This document shows positions 1 to 6,061 of a stretch of DNA of 6,061 bases, one piece after another. Source of the stretch: Actinomycetota bacterium (lineage in GTDB: Bacteria; Actinomycetota; Acidimicrobiia; Acidimicrobiales; BP-101). Position numbers and translations under genes: made by a program. Location of the stretch: contig JAUTXA010000295.1 in NCBI GenBank assembly GCA_030838265.1, positions 1-6,061 of the forward strand, in the 5' to 3' direction. A model generated the notes under the pieces. It saw only the letters and a program-made list of their open reading frames with translations, searched no databases and had not been told where the DNA came from. The number at the start of each line of letters is the position of its first letter. Position 1 is the first letter of the stretch.

Positions 1-632
1 TTGCCGTGGCCAGCTCGATCACCGGCTTCCTCTACGTCAATCAGCTCGAGGGCCGGCAGCAGGCCCTGGCCCAGCCCGTCTTCCCAGTCGTCGGCTTCCT
101 CCTCGTCGTCCTCGTCCCCGTCCTCACCATGCGCACCTTCGCCGATGAGGCCCGCACCGGCACCCTCGAGCTTCTGCAGGCGGCCGGGGCGCCGGCCCGG
201 TCGTTGGTGGTGGGAAAGTGGCTGGCGGCCTGGCTGACCGCCCTCACCACCGTCGTGCCCGCCCTGGTCTTGGTCGGGTTGGTCACCCTGTGGGGCAACC
301 CCGACGCCGGACCCGTCTTCACAGGCGTGATCGGCCTGGCCCTGTTGGCCGCCGCGGCGTGTGGCATCGGGGTCTTCGTCTCGTCCCTCACGTCGTCCCA
401 AGCCCTGGCTGCCCTCGTCGCCCTGTTCGCATCACTGCTCCTGTGGTTCGCGGCGGCGGCCCCCGGTTCGACGGGCGCCGGTGGCTTGCTCGTGCGGCTC
501 TCGTTCAGCGAGCGGTTGCGGGGCTTCGCGGGCGGGGTGATCGACTCGGCGGACGCCGGCTTCTTCGTGGCGATCGTCATCGTCACCCTCGCCCTGGCGA
601 CCGTGGCCCTGGGGGCCCGGCCCGAGCGATGA
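1..632 (+). CDS. ABC-2 type transporter permease, GldF-like (5' end cut by window edge)
   Basis: Membrane permease subunit of an ABC exporter. The frame is open from base 3 to a TGA at 630-632 and has no stop before the left edge. The GTG at base 6 is therefore probably internal, and roughly 20-30 N-terminal residues including part of the first membrane helix are likely missing. Numbering from that GTG, the protein has 208 residues. A hydrophobic helix (about 27-42) leads into the family hallmark VPVLTMRTFADEARTGTLEL (37-56), followed by the GAPARSLVVGKW segment at 61-72. This P-LTMR-F-(A/E)-E-GTLELL pattern is typical of GldF and related ABC-2 permeases. Further membrane segments lie near 75-96, 105-127, 131-152 and 184-203. 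The stop overlaps the start of the GldG-like gene (ATGA), so the two are translationally coupled. An ATPase gene is expected just upstream, outside the window. The substrate is unknown; in Flavobacterium the homologues are needed for gliding and type IX secretion, which need not apply here. Confidence 0.9.
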   Translation, partial: AVASSITGFLYVNQLEGRQQALAQPVFPVVGFLLVVLVPVLTMRTFADEARTGTLELLQAAGAPARSLVVGKWLAAWLTALTTVVPALVLVGLVTLWGNPDAGPVFTGVIGLALLAAAACGIGVFVSSLTSSQALAALVALFASLLLWFAAAAPGSTGAGGLLVRLSFSERLRGFAGGVIDSADAGFFVAIVIVTLALATVALGARPER

Positions 633-1954
633 AGAGGTTGGTGCTGTCGTGCCTCGTGGCGGGCGCCGTGTTGCTGGCGACCATCGCCGGGCTCGAGCGC
701 GCGCGCCACCAGTGGGATCTCACCGCCGAGAGCAGCCTCTCGCTGTCGGCCACCACCAAGTCGGTCGTGGGGTCGGTCGGTCGCAAGGTGCAGATCACCG
801 CCTTCCTCGATCGCAACCTGCCGGGGCGAGCCGAGTCGGCTGCCCTGCTCGAGCGCTACCGCCGTCTCAACCGGCGCATCAGCTATCGCCTGCGCGACCC
901 CAGCAACGCCACCGGCCTGGCCCAGCGCCTCGGCGTCGACCCCGTCTTCGGGGGCGTGGCCCTGCAGTCGGGCAGCCGGGTCGAGCGAGCCCCGACGGTC
1001 ACCGAGCAGGACGTGACCGCCGGGCTGGCCCGCATCGTGCGGGGAACGACCGCGACCGTTTGCTTCGCCTCCGGCCACGGCGAAGCCGACCGCAATGCGA
1101 CGACAGCGGCCGGCTACTCCCGGGCCGCCGCCGTGCTGACGTCAAACGGCTACAAGGTGCAGACCGTCGACCTGCTGTCCGCGACCGTCATCCCGCCGGT
1201 GTGCCGTGTCATGGTGCTGGCCGCCCCGACGGCCCCCCTTGGGACGGCGGCGTCGGCCGCCCTCTCAGCCTTCCTGGTCGGCGACGGCCGGGCTCTCGTG
1301 ACGGCCGACCCCGAGTCGACGGTCGACTTGAGCCCGCTGACGCGACCGTGGGGGGTCGGGTTCGAGCGCGGGATCGCGGTCGAGGGCGACGCCGATCACC
1401 ACCTGCCGGGCGACCCCCTCAGCATCGTGGTGTCGTCCTACAGCACGGCCAACCCGATCGCTCATCGGCTGGCCCCGACCGTGTTCCCGGGCGCCGAGGC
1501 GCTGGTGGCCGACGATGCACCGGCCCGCGGGCGCACGGTGTCGGTCATCGCCCGCACCACGAAGGTCGCCTATCTCGAGAAGGACCCGGCCGCGTTCCAC
1601 TTCGACCCGGGCGTCGACACGGGAGGTCCGCTCGACCTGGTCGTGGCGACAGATCAATCCCGCACCGATCAGGGCCACGTGCACCGGACTCGGATCGTGG
1701 TGGCGGCCGAGGGCGATTGGGCCAGCAACGCCTTCATCGATCTCGCCGGCAACAGCCGCCTGCTGGTGCAGTCACTCGACTGGCTCACCCTCGACGAGGA
1801 CCTGGTGACGGTCTCGGCCAACATCCCAGCCTTGCGACCGCTCCCGCTCACCGATCGCCGCCGCAGCTATGCCCTCTTCATGGCGGTGGCCATCATTCCC
1901 CTCTTCCTGCTGCTGGTCTTCGCCTCGACGTGGGCCGTGCGCCGAGGGCGTTAA
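629..1954 (+). CDS. GldG-like ABC transporter auxiliary protein, membrane-anchored
   Basis: A 441-residue partner of the preceding permease, resembling the GldG / ABC_transp_aux family. The start ATG at 629 overlaps the permease stop (ATGA). An upstream in-frame extension exists but would lie inside the permease gene, and residues 1-22 from this ATG form a clean N-terminal anchor (MKR followed by a hydrophobic stretch at 4-20). The next segment, QWDLTAESSLSLS (28-40), matches the family's conserved D-L-T...LS motif after the first helix. Other family marks are FASGHGE at 146-152, the GDWASN segment at 362-367, and the GNSRLLVQSLDWL segment at 374-386. A second helix (about 413-435) ends in RRGR. 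The predicted topology is two anchors with a large extracytoplasmic domain between them. At 441 residues it is somewhat shorter than Bacteroidota GldG. The only cysteines outside the first helix are C145 and C192. No strong Shine-Dalgarno is seen, consistent with coupled translation. The biochemical role of this family is not established. Confidence 0.88.
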   Translation: MKRLVLSCLVAGAVLLATIAGLERARHQWDLTAESSLSLSATTKSVVGSVGRKVQITAFLDRNLPGRAESAALLERYRRLNRRISYRLRDPSNATGLAQRLGVDPVFGGVALQSGSRVERAPTVTEQDVTAGLARIVRGTTATVCFASGHGEADRNATTAAGYSRAAAVLTSNGYKVQTVDLLSATVIPPVCRVMVLAAPTAPLGTAASAALSAFLVGDGRALVTADPESTVDLSPLTRPWGVGFERGIAVEGDADHHLPGDPLSIVVSSYSTANPIAHRLAPTVFPGAEALVADDAPARGRTVSVIARTTKVAYLEKDPAAFHFDPGVDTGGPLDLVVATDQSRTDQGHVHRTRIVVAAEGDWASNAFIDLAGNSRLLVQSLDWLTLDEDLVTVSANIPALRPLPLTDRRRSYALFMAVAIIPLFLLLVFASTWAVRRGR

Positions 1955-1967
1955 GAGGGCGCGGGGT

Positions 1968-1973
1968 TACGAT
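1968..1973 (+). promoter_or_regulatory. Candidate -10 element for a leaderless rhodanese transcript
   Basis: TACGAT fits the actinobacterial -10 consensus TANNNT, and its last T lies seven bases before the GTG start at 1980. That spacing would put the transcription start on or next to the start codon. No convincing ribosome binding site at normal spacing and no clear -35 hexamer is visible. It lies in the 25-bp gap after the GldG-like gene. The call rests on motif and spacing only. Confidence 0.45.
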
Positions 1974-1979
1974 CCGCGC

Positions 1980-2354
1980 GTGTCCGAGTCGAACATCGAT
2001 CGCCTGCTCGACGAAGCCCGGCACCGGATCGCCCCGCGAGTGACCGCGGCCAACCTCACTACGGCGATGGCCGAGGGCGCCCTGGTCGTCGACACCCGAC
2101 CCGTCGCTCAGCGAGAGCGAGACGGCGAGCTACTCGGCGCCGTCGTCATCGACCGAAATGTGCTCGAGTGGCGGCTCGACCCGACCAGCGCCCACCGGCT
2201 GGCCGATGCCGGCGCACCCGATCGCCGGATCGTCATCGTCTGCGACGAGGGCTACTCCTCGAGCCTGGCCGCGGCCACCCTGCGTCAGCTCGGCCTTTCG
2301 AACGTCACCGACCTCGATGGCGGCTACCAGGCCTGGAGGCGGCTCAGGCCTTGA
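1980..2354 (+). CDS. Single-domain rhodanese-like sulfurtransferase
   Basis: A 124-residue cytoplasmic protein made of one rhodanese domain, with no signal peptide or membrane segment. The domain begins around residue 22. It shows the CH2A-like VVDTRP (36-41), the segment GAVVIDRNVLEWRLDP (53-68) that is common in actinobacterial rhodaneses, the active-site loop C88-D-E-G-Y-S-S94, and the C-terminal DLDGGYQAW (111-119). The catalytic cysteine is present and the loop has the length typical of sulfur-transferring rather than phosphatase-like members, so it is probably active. It would carry a persulfide on C88, but donor and acceptor are unknown. The GTG at 1980 was chosen because residues 1-21 look like the helical lead-in of related proteins and because it sits seven bases from a -10-like box. 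A GTG at 2040 (V21) is a less likely alternative. The gene's tail overlaps the convergent reductase gene by 11 bp. It probably has its own promoter. Confidence 0.9.
   Translation: MSESNIDRLLDEARHRIAPRVTAANLTTAMAEGALVVDTRPVAQRERDGELLGAVVIDRNVLEWRLDPTSAHRLADAGAPDRRIVIVCDEGYSSSLAAATLRQLGLSNVTDLDGGYQAWRRLRP
2329..2351. terminator. Candidate bidirectional hairpin at the convergent gene ends
   Basis: AGGCCTG at 2329-2335 pairs with CAGGCCT at 2345-2351, giving a 7-bp GC-rich stem with a 9-base loop. It lies across the last codons of the rhodanese and the final bases and stop of the reductase. The left arm is also part of a perfect 10-bp palindrome, CCAGGCCTGG (2327-2336). No T-run follows on either strand, so this would be a U-tract-less terminator at best. 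Being symmetric, it could act on both convergent transcripts. It could also be chance in GC-rich coding sequence. Confidence 0.3.
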
Positions 2355-3210
2355 GGTGGGCCCAGGCTTCCGGGTTGGCGTCGAGCCACTCCTCGATGCC
2401 GACGGGCGCGGATCCGGTCACCCGCTCGACGTCGTCGCTCACCGCGTCGAGCTCGCCGGCGGCGATGGCGAGGTAGGAGCTCACCCACCCGGCGACCTCC
2501 CAGTCGGGGGCGTTGTACTTGGCCCGCGAGGCGTAGGCCTCGTCGACGGTCTCGGCGACGTAGGGGATCTCTCGGCCCGCCAGACGCGACAGGATGGCGG
2601 CCGCGTCGGCCAGCGTCACCCGGTCCCGGCCCGTGACGTCGTAGGTCTGGCCACCATGGAGAGCAGGGTCGAGCAGGGCCTCGAACGCCACCCGAGCCAC
2701 ATCGTCCCGGGCGACGGGGGCAAAGGCGCCGTCGCCGCCGGGCGCCCTGATCTCGCCGTCCCCGGCAAAGAACGGCAGGAAGTCGAGGTAGAGGCTGTCG
2801 CGCAGGAAGGTGGAGGTCAGGTTGTGGGACCTGATGGCCTGCTCGGTTGCGAAGTGCTGCCGCCCCAGGGTGAAGGTGCACTGCGGGCTGGCGCCCAGGA
2901 ACGAGGTGTAGACGACGTGGTCGACGCCCGCGTCGGCGGCCGCCTGGACGACAGTGAGGTGATGGGCGAGCCGGTCTTCGGCCTCCCGCCCCGACACGAA
3001 GAGGAGGCTCGAGACTCCCGCCAGAGCGGCCCGCATGGCGTCGACGTCGTCATAGGACGCCACCGCGATCTCGGCGTCGAGGTCGGGCGCCTTCAACCGG
3101 TCGCGCACGATCAAACGGACGGCGCGCCCCTCGTTCGCCAGACGGCGGGCCACCCGCCCACCGACAGCACCGGTCGCCCCGGTGACGGCGACGAGGTCGA
3201 GGTCGCTCAC
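2344..3210 (-). CDS. NmrA-like / atypical SDR NAD(P)-binding oxidoreductase
   Basis: A 288-residue soluble protein with an N-terminal Rossmann fold. The dinucleotide motif is T10-G-A-T-G-A-V-G17 after a short beta strand (LDLVAV). An arginine-bearing second strand (VRLIVRD, 31-37) suggests NADP(H) preference. Other family features are DHVVYTSFLGAS (97-108), GRQHFATEQAIRSHNLTSTFLR (116-137) and the FAPVARDDVARVAFEALL region (163-180). These match atypical SDRs of the NmrA/quinone oxidoreductase 2 (YtfG) type. The classical YxxxK pair is absent, with H119 in the corresponding region, so it is either a reductase of the QOR2 kind or a redox-sensing NmrA-type protein; the substrate cannot be read from sequence. 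The start is GTG at 3210-3208, only 3 bp after the VOC gene's stop, implying coupled translation. Its stop lies inside the 3' end of the opposing rhodanese gene. Confidence 0.88.
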   Translation of the reverse strand: MSDLDLVAVTGATGAVGGRVARRLANEGRAVRLIVRDRLKAPDLDAEIAVASYDDVDAMRAALAGVSSLLFVSGREAEDRLAHHLTVVQAAADAGVDHVVYTSFLGASPQCTFTLGRQHFATEQAIRSHNLTSTFLRDSLYLDFLPFFAGDGEIRAPGGDGAFAPVARDDVARVAFEALLDPALHGGQTYDVTGRDRVTLADAAAILSRLAGREIPYVAETVDEAYASRAKYNAPDWEVAGWVSSYLAIAAGELDAVSDDVERVTGSAPVGIEEWLDANPEAWAHLKA

Positions 3211-3213
3211 CGC

Positions 3214-3729
3214 TCAGGCGGGAACTGACACTCCGACGCCACCCCGGGTGGTGGCGCCGTAGCGCTCCTTCTCCTTGGTGATGTCGAGCGGGCGAACACT
3301 CGACTTGGCGGCCAGGGCCGCGTCGTCGATGAGGGCGGCCGGGACGAGCCAGGACAGCTCGAACTCGAGGCCGTCGGGGTCGTGGGCGTAGAGAGCTTTG
3401 GTCGTGCCGTGGTCGCTGGCGCCGACGAGGGCGCCGCGCTCTGACAGGGCCTGGCCCAGGCGCTCGAGCTCATCGAGGGTGTCGACCTCCCAGGCGAGGT
3501 GATAGAGGCCGACGGTGGTGCGTCCCGCCGTCGAGTCGCCCACCTCGGCTCCGATGGTGAACAGGCCAAGGTCGTGGTCGTTGGTCGAGCCCGGGGCCCG
3601 CATGAAGGCCGCTCCCTTGAGGCCACCCATGTCAAGGCGGGTGAATCCCAGGACGTCGGTGTAGAAGGCGGCGGTGCGCTCGGCGTCACGGACGTACAGG
3701 ACGGCGTGGTTCATTCGGCTGATGGGCAT
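3214..3729 (-). CDS. VOC superfamily protein (glyoxalase / extradiol dioxygenase fold)
   Basis: A 171-residue cytoplasmic protein with one VOC domain over residues 6-127. The first beta-alpha-beta module has NHAVLYVRDAERTAAFYTDV (7-26) and the second has LYHLAWEVDTLDEL (75-88). The module ends with HDPDGLEFELSW (116-127). Probable metal ligands are H8, H77 and E124, all present, so an active divalent-metal enzyme is plausible. Catechol dioxygenase-like, glyoxalase-like and fosfomycin-resistance-like members share this pattern, and the substrate is not assignable. About 40 residues follow the domain (ending ...GVSVPA), longer than in minimal single-domain VOC proteins. ATG at 3729-3727 was chosen because a strong purine-rich ribosome binding site precedes it; M6 is a possible alternative. 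The gene lies 62 bp after glnD and 3 bp before the reductase, so VOC and reductase form a transcription unit and may act on the same compound. Confidence 0.88.
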   Translation of the reverse strand: MPISRMNHAVLYVRDAERTAAFYTDVLGFTRLDMGGLKGAAFMRAPGSTNDHDLGLFTIGAEVGDSTAGRTTVGLYHLAWEVDTLDELERLGQALSERGALVGASDHGTTKALYAHDPDGLEFELSWLVPAALIDDAALAAKSSVRPLDITKEKERYGATTRGGVGVSVPA

Positions 3730-3737
3730 GGCGAGAT

Positions 3738-3748
3738 CCTCTCCCCTT
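3738..3748 (-). promoter_or_regulatory. Ribosome binding site of the VOC gene
   Basis: On the minus strand this reads AAGGGGAGAGG, eight bases before the ATG at 3729. It is the clearest Shine-Dalgarno-like sequence in the window and supports that ATG over the in-frame M6. The rest of the 62-bp gap to glnD shows neither a convincing -10 box nor a terminator with a T-run. Confidence 0.6.
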
Positions 3749-3791
3749 GCGGGTCCCTCCGTCGAACGTCGTTGCCCGACCGGCTATTTCC

Positions 3792-6061
3792 TCAGTCCGA
3801 AAGGCTGTGCAGGATGGCCAGCTCGATCTCGCGGCGGATGTGGGCGTCGGTGATCTTCTTGCCCTCGGAGTCGCGCACGTAGAAGGCGTCGACCACGCTC
3901 GACCCGAGGGTCTGCACCTTGGCCGACCGGATGTCGAGGTCGAGGTCGGCCAAGGCCCGGGTGATCCGGTAGAGCACCCCGATGGCGTCGGGCCCTTCGA
4001 CGTCGATCACCGTCGCCTCGCTCGACGCGTCGTCGTCGAACGTCACCTTGGCGCCGGCCGGCTTGGGCATCGAGCGCCGGCGCGGGCTGTAGGTCCGGCT
4101 GCGCTCGGCCAGCCGGGCGTCGAGGGCCAGGCGCCCTTCGAGGGCCAGGTGCAGGTCGGCGACGATCTTGGGCCAGGGCGGCTCGGGGCGGACGGGGTCG
4201 ACGACGCGGAAGCGGTTGAGGGCGCGTCCGTCGTCGGTCGAGTGGGCCGCGGCGGTGAGGACCTCGAGGCCATGCAGGGCCAGGACACCCGCGACCCGGC
4301 TGAACACGCCGGGCCGGTCGTCGGTCATGACGGTGACGACGTCGTCGGCCGCGTCGATGCGCCGGCCTCCTGCGGCCAGGGTGGCAAGCTGCTCGTCCGT
4401 CGGGAATTGGAGGCCGTCGGGGGCCGTGTCGCCCCCCTCCAACCGGTTCTGGGTGCGCTCGACGAGTCGATCGACGAGCAGCGCCTTCCAGTGGCCCCAC
4501 GCCGCGGTGCCCGTGGCCAACGAGTCGGCCTCGGTCAGCGCGGCCAGCAGGTGCAGGCGCTCGACGGTGACGACCGCCGCCGCCACCCGCTCGATGGTGG
4601 TTGGGTCGTCGAGATCGCGCCGGGTGGCCACGTCGGCGAGGAGGAGGTGCTGCTGCACCAGCGAGATGATCGTCTCCCGATCGTCGGCGTCGAAGCCCAG
4701 CCTGGTCGTGACCGCGGCGGCGATATCGGTGCCGGTCTCGACATGGTCGCCGGCGACCCCCTTGCCCAGGTCGTGCAACAGGGCGGCGACCACGAGCAGA
4801 TCAGGGCGACCGACCCGACTGGCGAGCTTGGCCGCGTTGGCGGTGGCCTCGAGCAGGTGACGATCGACGGTGTAGCGGTGGTAGGCGTTGCGCTGCGGGC
4901 GGGAGCGGACGGTCTGCCACTCGGGCATGAGCCTTCCCCAGATCCCCCGCTGGTCGAGCGCCTCGATCACGCCCACCGCGGGACGGCCGGCCAGCAAGAG
5001 CTGCACCAGGTAGCCGCGGGCCTCGTCGGGCCAGGGCTCGGGGAGTCGGACGGTGGCCGCGGCCAGGCTCTCGAGCGACGCCCGGTCGATGACCGTGTGC
5101 TCCTGAGCCGCGGCCGCCGCAGCTCGCAGGGGGGCCAGTGGCTCGGTGGCCGCCGTGCCGGGCTCGACGTGGACCTCGCCGTCGCGCAGGTCGACCCCAG
5201 GGGCCAAGGCTCGGGTGCGCCGGGCCAGCCGGCCCAGCGGTCCGCGCACGCTCGACGCGATGCGCCGCCACGTGTCGTCGCTGGTCCACGCGATGAGGCG
5301 AGCGGCCTCGGCGATGCCCGCCATCAGCCCGTCGGCGTCGGCCAGGCCGAGGGCGGCGGCCACGGGATCCTGGTCCTCGAGCACCAAGACGTTCGAGGGC
5401 TTCCCGCTGTGGCGCTGCAGCTCGACGCGGGTGTCGAGCAAGGTGTCGTAGGCCCGGGCCAGGGCTCCGGCGTCGTGATCGATGAGGATGCGGTGGGCGG
5501 CCTCGGCCCAGCGCAGGGCGTGGACGTCTCGCAACCCGCCGCGGCCCTCTTTGAGATCGGGCTCGAGCGAGAAGGCCACCTCGGTCGCCCGCTCGTGACG
5601 CACCTGCACCCGGGCGCTGAGCTCGGTGAGCCAGCGCTTCGACCGACGCTCCCACTGCTGGGTCGCCCGCTCGGCCAGTTGAGCGGTCAGGTCGGGCTGG
5701 CCCGCGATGTGACGGGCACTGAGGATCGCCGTGGCCGTGTCGAGGTCGTCTTCGGCCAGCTCGAGCGCTTCCTTGACGGTGCACACGCTGTGGCCGAGGT
5801 GCAGGCCCTCGTCCCAGATCGGGTACCAGATGCGGTTGGCGACCTCGCCCACATCCGAGCGCTTGTCGTGCAGCAGCATCAGGTCGATGTCGCTCTGCGG
5901 GCAGAGCTCGGCCCGCCCATAGCCGCCCACTGCGACGAGGGCGAAGTGCTCGGCGTCGCGGCCGGCGATGCCGGTGAGGAGGTCCGAGAGCCAGGCGTCG
6001 ACCAGGTCGCTGAGGGCCCGGCACCAGGCTGCGCCGGTGAGCGTGGCATCGGCCAGCAAGG
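3792..6061 (-). CDS. glnD: Bifunctional PII nucleotidylyltransferase / nucleotidylyl-removing enzyme GlnD (5' end cut by window edge)
   Basis: Nitrogen-status sensor that modifies and de-modifies the PII protein (GlnB/GlnK). In proteobacteria it uridylylates PII; characterised actinobacterial homologues adenylylate it. The frame is open to the right edge. The leftmost possible start in view (TTG at 6059-6057) is probably internal, so a short N-terminal part is missing. Numbering from that TTG gives 755 residues. The nucleotidyltransferase domain has GGYGRAELCPQSDIDLML (45-62), with both catalytic aspartates (D57, D59). Next comes the GlnD linker domain with EPDLKEGRGGLRDVHALRW (166-184). An HD hydrolase domain follows with H401, HD at 429-430 and D512. 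Two ACT domains, expected to sense glutamine, lie at about 573-622 (DDRPGVFSRVAGVLALHGLEV) and 682-755 (GPDAIGVLYRITRALADLDLDI). All catalytic motifs are intact. The gene ends 62 bp before the VOC gene. In many actinobacteria glnD follows amtB and glnK, which may lie just to the right. Confidence 0.96.
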   Translation of the reverse strand, partial: LLADATLTGAAWCRALSDLVDAWLSDLLTGIAGRDAEHFALVAVGGYGRAELCPQSDIDLMLLHDKRSDVGEVANRIWYPIWDEGLHLGHSVCTVKEALELAEDDLDTATAILSARHIAGQPDLTAQLAERATQQWERRSKRWLTELSARVQVRHERATEVAFSLEPDLKEGRGGLRDVHALRWAEAAHRILIDHDAGALARAYDTLLDTRVELQRHSGKPSNVLVLEDQDPVAAALGLADADGLMAGIAEAARLIAWTSDDTWRRIASSVRGPLGRLARRTRALAPGVDLRDGEVHVEPGTAATEPLAPLRAAAAAAQEHTVIDRASLESLAAATVRLPEPWPDEARGYLVQLLLAGRPAVGVIEALDQRGIWGRLMPEWQTVRSRPQRNAYHRYTVDRHLLEATANAAKLASRVGRPDLLVVAALLHDLGKGVAGDHVETGTDIAAAVTTRLGFDADDRETIISLVQQHLLLADVATRRDLDDPTTIERVAAAVVTVERLHLLAALTEADSLATGTAAWGHWKALLVDRLVERTQNRLEGGDTAPDGLQFPTDEQLATLAAGGRRIDAADDVVTVMTDDRPGVFSRVAGVLALHGLEVLTAAAHSTDDGRALNRFRVVDPVRPEPPWPKIVADLHLALEGRLALDARLAERSRTYSPRRRSMPKPAGAKVTFDDDASSEATVIDVEGPDAIGVLYRITRALADLDLDIRSAKVQTLGSSVVDAFYVRDSEGKKITDAHIRREIELAILHSLSD

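Noticed and set aside
218..628. N-terminal extension of the GldG-like frame to an ATG at 218
   Set aside because: The extension is arginine-rich, lies wholly inside the permease gene, and would bury the clean N-terminal membrane anchor that begins at 629.
629..655. Possible lipoprotein signal in the GldG-like protein (VLSC, Cys at residue 8)
   Set aside because: Only four residues separate the basic start from the cysteine, too short for a lipoprotein signal h-region. The hydrophobic stretch continues past it, as in a plain membrane anchor.
41..1078. Long open frame on the minus strand (345 codons) opposite the permease and GldG-like genes
   Set aside because: It is rich in Arg, Ala, Gly and Pro, has no recognisable domain, and covers two well-supported genes on the other strand. 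This is a typical shadow frame of high-GC coding DNA.
649..2043. 464-codon open frame on the plus strand overlapping the GldG-like gene
   Set aside because: It is an arginine/proline/glycine-rich out-of-frame translation running through the real gene and into the rhodanese, with no family motif.
2158..3228. 356-codon plus-strand open frame opposite the reductase
   Set aside because: It starts inside the rhodanese gene and runs antisense to the Rossmann-fold reductase. Its composition is biased to Gly, Val and Asp as expected from the reverse strand, and no motif is recognised.
3730..3791. Possible promoter or terminator in the glnD-VOC gap
   Set aside because: Apart from the VOC ribosome binding site, only weak inverted matches (such as AACGACGTT) were seen, with no T-run and no TANNNT box at useful spacing.
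4801..6024. 407-codon minus-strand open frame inside glnD
   Set aside because: It is a low-complexity Arg/Gly/Pro/Ala shadow frame, whereas the overlapping glnD frame has every expected catalytic motif.

Overview
The window is ordinary-looking chromosomal DNA of a high-GC bacterium (about 70% G+C by eye, with codon third positions almost all G or C). It is densely packed, with short intergenic gaps, GTG starts and one probable leaderless gene. The gene set (a GldF/GldG-type ABC exporter pair, GlnD with two ACT domains, a small rhodanese with the RNVLEWRLDP signature, an NmrA-like reductase) fits the Actinomycetota, possibly the Acidimicrobiia. That placement is inferred from gene content and style; no marker gene here proves it.

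Plus strand, 1-1954: an ABC-2 permease gene cut by the left edge (GldF-like) overlaps by ATGA with a gene for a membrane-anchored GldG-like auxiliary protein. Together they look like the end of an ABC transporter operon whose ATPase gene should lie to the left of the window. Plus strand, 1980-2354: a single-domain rhodanese whose GTG start lies seven bases after a TACGAT box, as expected for a leaderless transcript.

Minus strand, 6061-2344 (read right to left): glnD, cut by the right edge, encodes the bifunctional PII nucleotidylyltransferase/nucleotidylyl-removing enzyme of nitrogen sensing. After 62 bp comes a VOC (glyoxalase/dioxygenase fold) gene, and 3 bp after its stop an NmrA-like NAD(P)-binding reductase gene. 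The last two are almost certainly co-transcribed, and glnD may read into them. The rhodanese and the reductase converge and overlap tail to tail by 11 bp, in a stretch that can form a GC-rich hairpin.

No RNA gene, mobile element, CRISPR array or obvious foreign segment was found. Genes cover nearly all of the window and the longest non-coding gap is 62 bp. I do not see a new system. The points most worth a second look are the Gld-type exporter in a probable actinobacterium, the leaderless rhodanese promoter, the overlapping convergent stops with their hairpin, and the VOC-reductase pair behind glnD.
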